A stretch of 43,829 bases of DNA from a virus: positions 1-43,829 of the IMG/VR virus record IMGVR_UViG_3300023210_000067. The stretch is one strand, 5' to 3'. A program made the translations under genes and the position numbers. Under the pieces are notes generated by a model. That model worked only from the letters and a program-made list of their open reading frames with translations. It was not told where the DNA came from and made no database searches. Below are positions 42,424-43,829 of the stretch, one piece after another (the stretch's first letter is position 1; each line of letters starts with the position of its first letter).

Positions 42424-42983
42424 TTTTTTATTGATTTGTCTCTTAATATGTTAACTTCTGGAATAGTTGGTGAGATTTGGGTGTAAGAATCAACAAACCA
42501 AGACTCAGCACCAAGAGAAATTAACTTTTCTTTAAGCTTTTCTTTGTCGTTTAACTCATCTAAGAAGTCTGGAACAAAAAAAGAGGGGCATGCTTTTTTA
42601 TTAGTTAATTGATTATGACCAATTACCTTTATATTAGGATGCCTCTTAATTTCTTCCGAAACTATTTCAATAAGTTTTAAATATTGAGATAGCGTTCTTG
42701 TGTCTTTAGGAACTCCTTTATTATCAATTCCACCAATGTAAGATACATGTTGACTGATTGAGTTGAAACCCCTAGCTCCGTTAGTAATTTCAAAACCTTG
42801 AACGATATCATCATGATTATGGTCAATATATTTAATAACACTTCCATCAAAATGAACAGTTTCTCTATATCCAACTTGTTTCCAACCCTTATTTTTAAAA
42901 ATCTGTCTTATCTTTTCCTCAGTGTACTCTCTTCCAAAAGGAGTAGCTGTGCAATGTATTACTAAATATTTATATTTTCCCAT
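42420..42983 (-). CDS. N-acetylmuramoyl-L-alanine amidase (endolysin), 187 aa
   Basis: An Amidase_2/PGRP-type enzyme like T7 lysozyme. Zinc ligands are visible as H10 (VIHCTAT), H123 (VIGHNQL) and C132 (KKACPSF); GYRE near Y39 and SQHVSYIGG are family features. It cuts the bond between muramic acid and the peptide. No signal peptide is present, so it needs a holin to reach the cell wall. It starts at the stop codon of the spanin-like gene and overlaps the next gene by four bases. Confidence 0.92.
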   Translation of the reverse strand: MGKYKYLVIHCTATPFGREYTEEKIRQIFKNKGWKQVGYRETVHFDGSVIKYIDHNHDDIVQGFEITNGARGFNSISQHVSYIGGIDNKGVPKDTRTLSQYLKLIEIVSEEIKRHPNIKVIGHNQLTNKKACPSFFVPDFLDELNDKEKLKEKLISLGAESWFVDSYTQISPTIPEVNILRDKSIKK

Positions 42984-43285
42984 TATTCAATTTTTATATC
43001 ACTAAAAGCTCTCTCTAACTCGTCAAGGTTAGCTCTTTCTATGTATTTTATCTTGTAATCTCTTATTTTTATAATTTCTTTCTTAATTACAGTATCTCTT
43101 ATTATTTCCCTCTCTATTTTTGTTATAACTTCTGGCTTTCTGTTGCTTAGTTGAGTTATTTCATCATTAAGAGTTTTTATTTTTCTATTAAAATATAGGT
43201 AGCCTATGATAAGGCTACCTATAAGTAAAATATTAAGGAAATACTTCTTTAAGAACTTCAATATAATTACTTGTTTCTCCTTCAT
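42983..43285 (-). CDS. Putative i-spanin (Rz-like), 100 aa
   Basis: One N-terminal membrane span (YFLNILLIGSLIIGYLYF, residues 15-32) is followed by a long charged helix (TKIEREIIRDTVIKKEII), the layout of Rz-type inner-membrane spanins. Directly before the amidase. The frame starts inside the upstream gene, overlapping by 53 bases; no later ATG would keep the membrane span, so the long overlap appears real. No separate lipoprotein partner is seen nearby. Confidence 0.6.
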   Translation of the reverse strand: MKEKQVIILKFLKKYFLNILLIGSLIIGYLYFNRKIKTLNDEITQLSNRKPEVITKIEREIIRDTVIKKEIIKIRDYKIKYIERANLDELERAFSDIKIE

Positions 43286-43610
43286 CTAAAATAGTTGTTC
43301 TTTGTACGTACTGAATTAATGACAACATTGATTTTGCATAGTCTTCACTAACTAAGGCAAAAAGTTGCTTCATTAATTCTACTAATTTGTTATAATCAGT
43401 AGAGTCATTACCTACCTGCTTACCTGCTGAGTTGATTGCATACATAAAATGCTCTTTCTCCTCATCAGTGTCAATATTTGGAAAGTATTTTTCAATCTTA
43501 TCTCCAAAATGTCCAAAATTAGCCGAACCAATTCTAACAATATCTGTGTTAGATACTTCTTTAAATAGAGCAATTACTTCGATTGCTTCTTCATTGCTTG
43601 TGATAGCCAT
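43233..43610 (-). CDS. Hypothetical protein, 125 aa
   Basis: An acidic helical protein (NIDTDEEKEHFMYAINSAGK), first gene of the lysis unit, with ATG at 43610 24 bases past the late-type promoter. No membrane span, so not a holin. Function unknown. Confidence 0.55.
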   Translation of the reverse strand: MAITSNEEAIEVIALFKEVSNTDIVRIGSANFGHFGDKIEKYFPNIDTDEEKEHFMYAINSAGKQVGNDSTDYNKLVELMKQLFALVSEDYAKSMLSLIQYVQRTTILDEGETSNYIEVLKEVFP

Positions 43611-43633
43611 GTCTTAATAAATTTTAATTGTTA

Positions 43634-43665
43634 CAAATATACGAAAAATTTTATATCAAAGGGGG
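43634..43665 (-). promoter_or_regulatory. Late-type promoter CCC-N19-TATATTTG (lysis operon)
   Basis: Five C (43665-43661), then the spacer TTTGATATAAAATTTTTCG (19 bases), then TATATTTG (43641-43634). Here TTTG directly follows the C run but is too close to the -7 element to be a normal -33. Confidence 0.7.
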
Positions 43666-43688
43666 TGTATTAAATAATCTTAGAGTCA

Positions 43689-43829
43689 TTAATTATTTTT
43701 TTTAGACAAACCTCTTATAGTTAAGCCTCCCAAAGAAGGTATCGGATTATCTATCCAAGTGTATGTATTAGCGTCAATAGAATCTATCGAAGTAATTAAA
43801 TCATCAATCGTATTATTCTGCTCAAACCC
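43689..43829 (-). CDS. C-terminal end of a gene cut by the right edge
   Basis: A minus-strand frame is open from the window edge to a TAA at 43689, giving 46 residues that end GLTIRGLSKKNN. This is too little to name the protein. Its place upstream of the lysis and capsid units suggests another structural or packaging gene. Confidence 0.5.
   Translation of the reverse strand, partial: GFEQNNTIDDLITSIDSIDANTYTWIDNPIPSLGGLTIRGLSKKNN

Noticed and set aside
1-43829. CRISPR array, insertion sequence, integrase or attachment sites
   Set aside because: No regularly spaced repeats, transposase motifs, recombinase motifs or paired att-like repeats next to a tRNA were seen.

Overview
The window is a 43.8-kb piece of an AT-rich genome of a contractile-tailed (myovirus-type) bacteriophage that infects a member of the Bacteroidota, probably of the Flavobacteriia type. 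Three things point there: a full myovirus structural set (prohead protease, major capsid protein, sheath, tube, tape measure, hub, spike, baseplate J), a phage replication set (DnaE-type polymerase, primase, DnaB-type helicase), and promoters ending in the Bacteroidota -7 element TAnnTTTG in front of genes that lack Shine-Dalgarno sequences. I saw no integrase, tRNA or CRISPR array. Terminase and portal are not in the window and presumably lie beyond the right edge. Both edges cut through genes.

Nearly everything is read right to left on the minus strand; the only plus-strand gene is phoH. From the right: lysis module (43610-42064: hypothetical, spanin-like protein, amidase, membrane protein); capsid module (42027-39172: 57-aa protein, protease-scaffold fusion, major capsid protein, then a terminator); connector, sheath and tube module (39046-32946, ending in a terminator); chaperone, tape-measure and baseplate-hub module (32854-24862); baseplate J, tail-fibre and patatin module (24832-17525, ending in a terminator). 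A 466-bp non-coding region (17059-17524) holds about ten DnaA-box-like sites and is a candidate replication origin. It is followed by phoH on the plus strand, a 372-bp divergent intergenic region, an early operon led by a Rha/KilAC-type antirepressor with a MazG-like pyrophosphohydrolase (16050-13447), a second tail-protein operon (13268-8941), the replication operon (8894-1512) and a left edge of small hypothetical early genes.

The transcription logic can be read from the sequence. Each late operon is preceded by one copy of CCC-N18-20-TATATTTG, where the host -33 TTTG is replaced by CCC. At least three early sites have a different form, CTTG-N20-TAYCTTG. The polymerase gene has an ordinary host-like TTTG-N20-TATATTAG. 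This suggests temporal classes, with a phage factor or alternative sigma factor for the CCC class. A 76-bp element is duplicated at 1440-1515 and 16275-16350, upstream of two early regions.

The most interesting items are the CCC promoter family, the DnaA-box cluster, the 76-bp duplicated element, the terminator/promoter overlap at 32882-32938, the patatin-like phospholipase at the end of the tail-fibre operon, and the polymerase whose PHP domain has lost the metal-binding residues that can be recognised.
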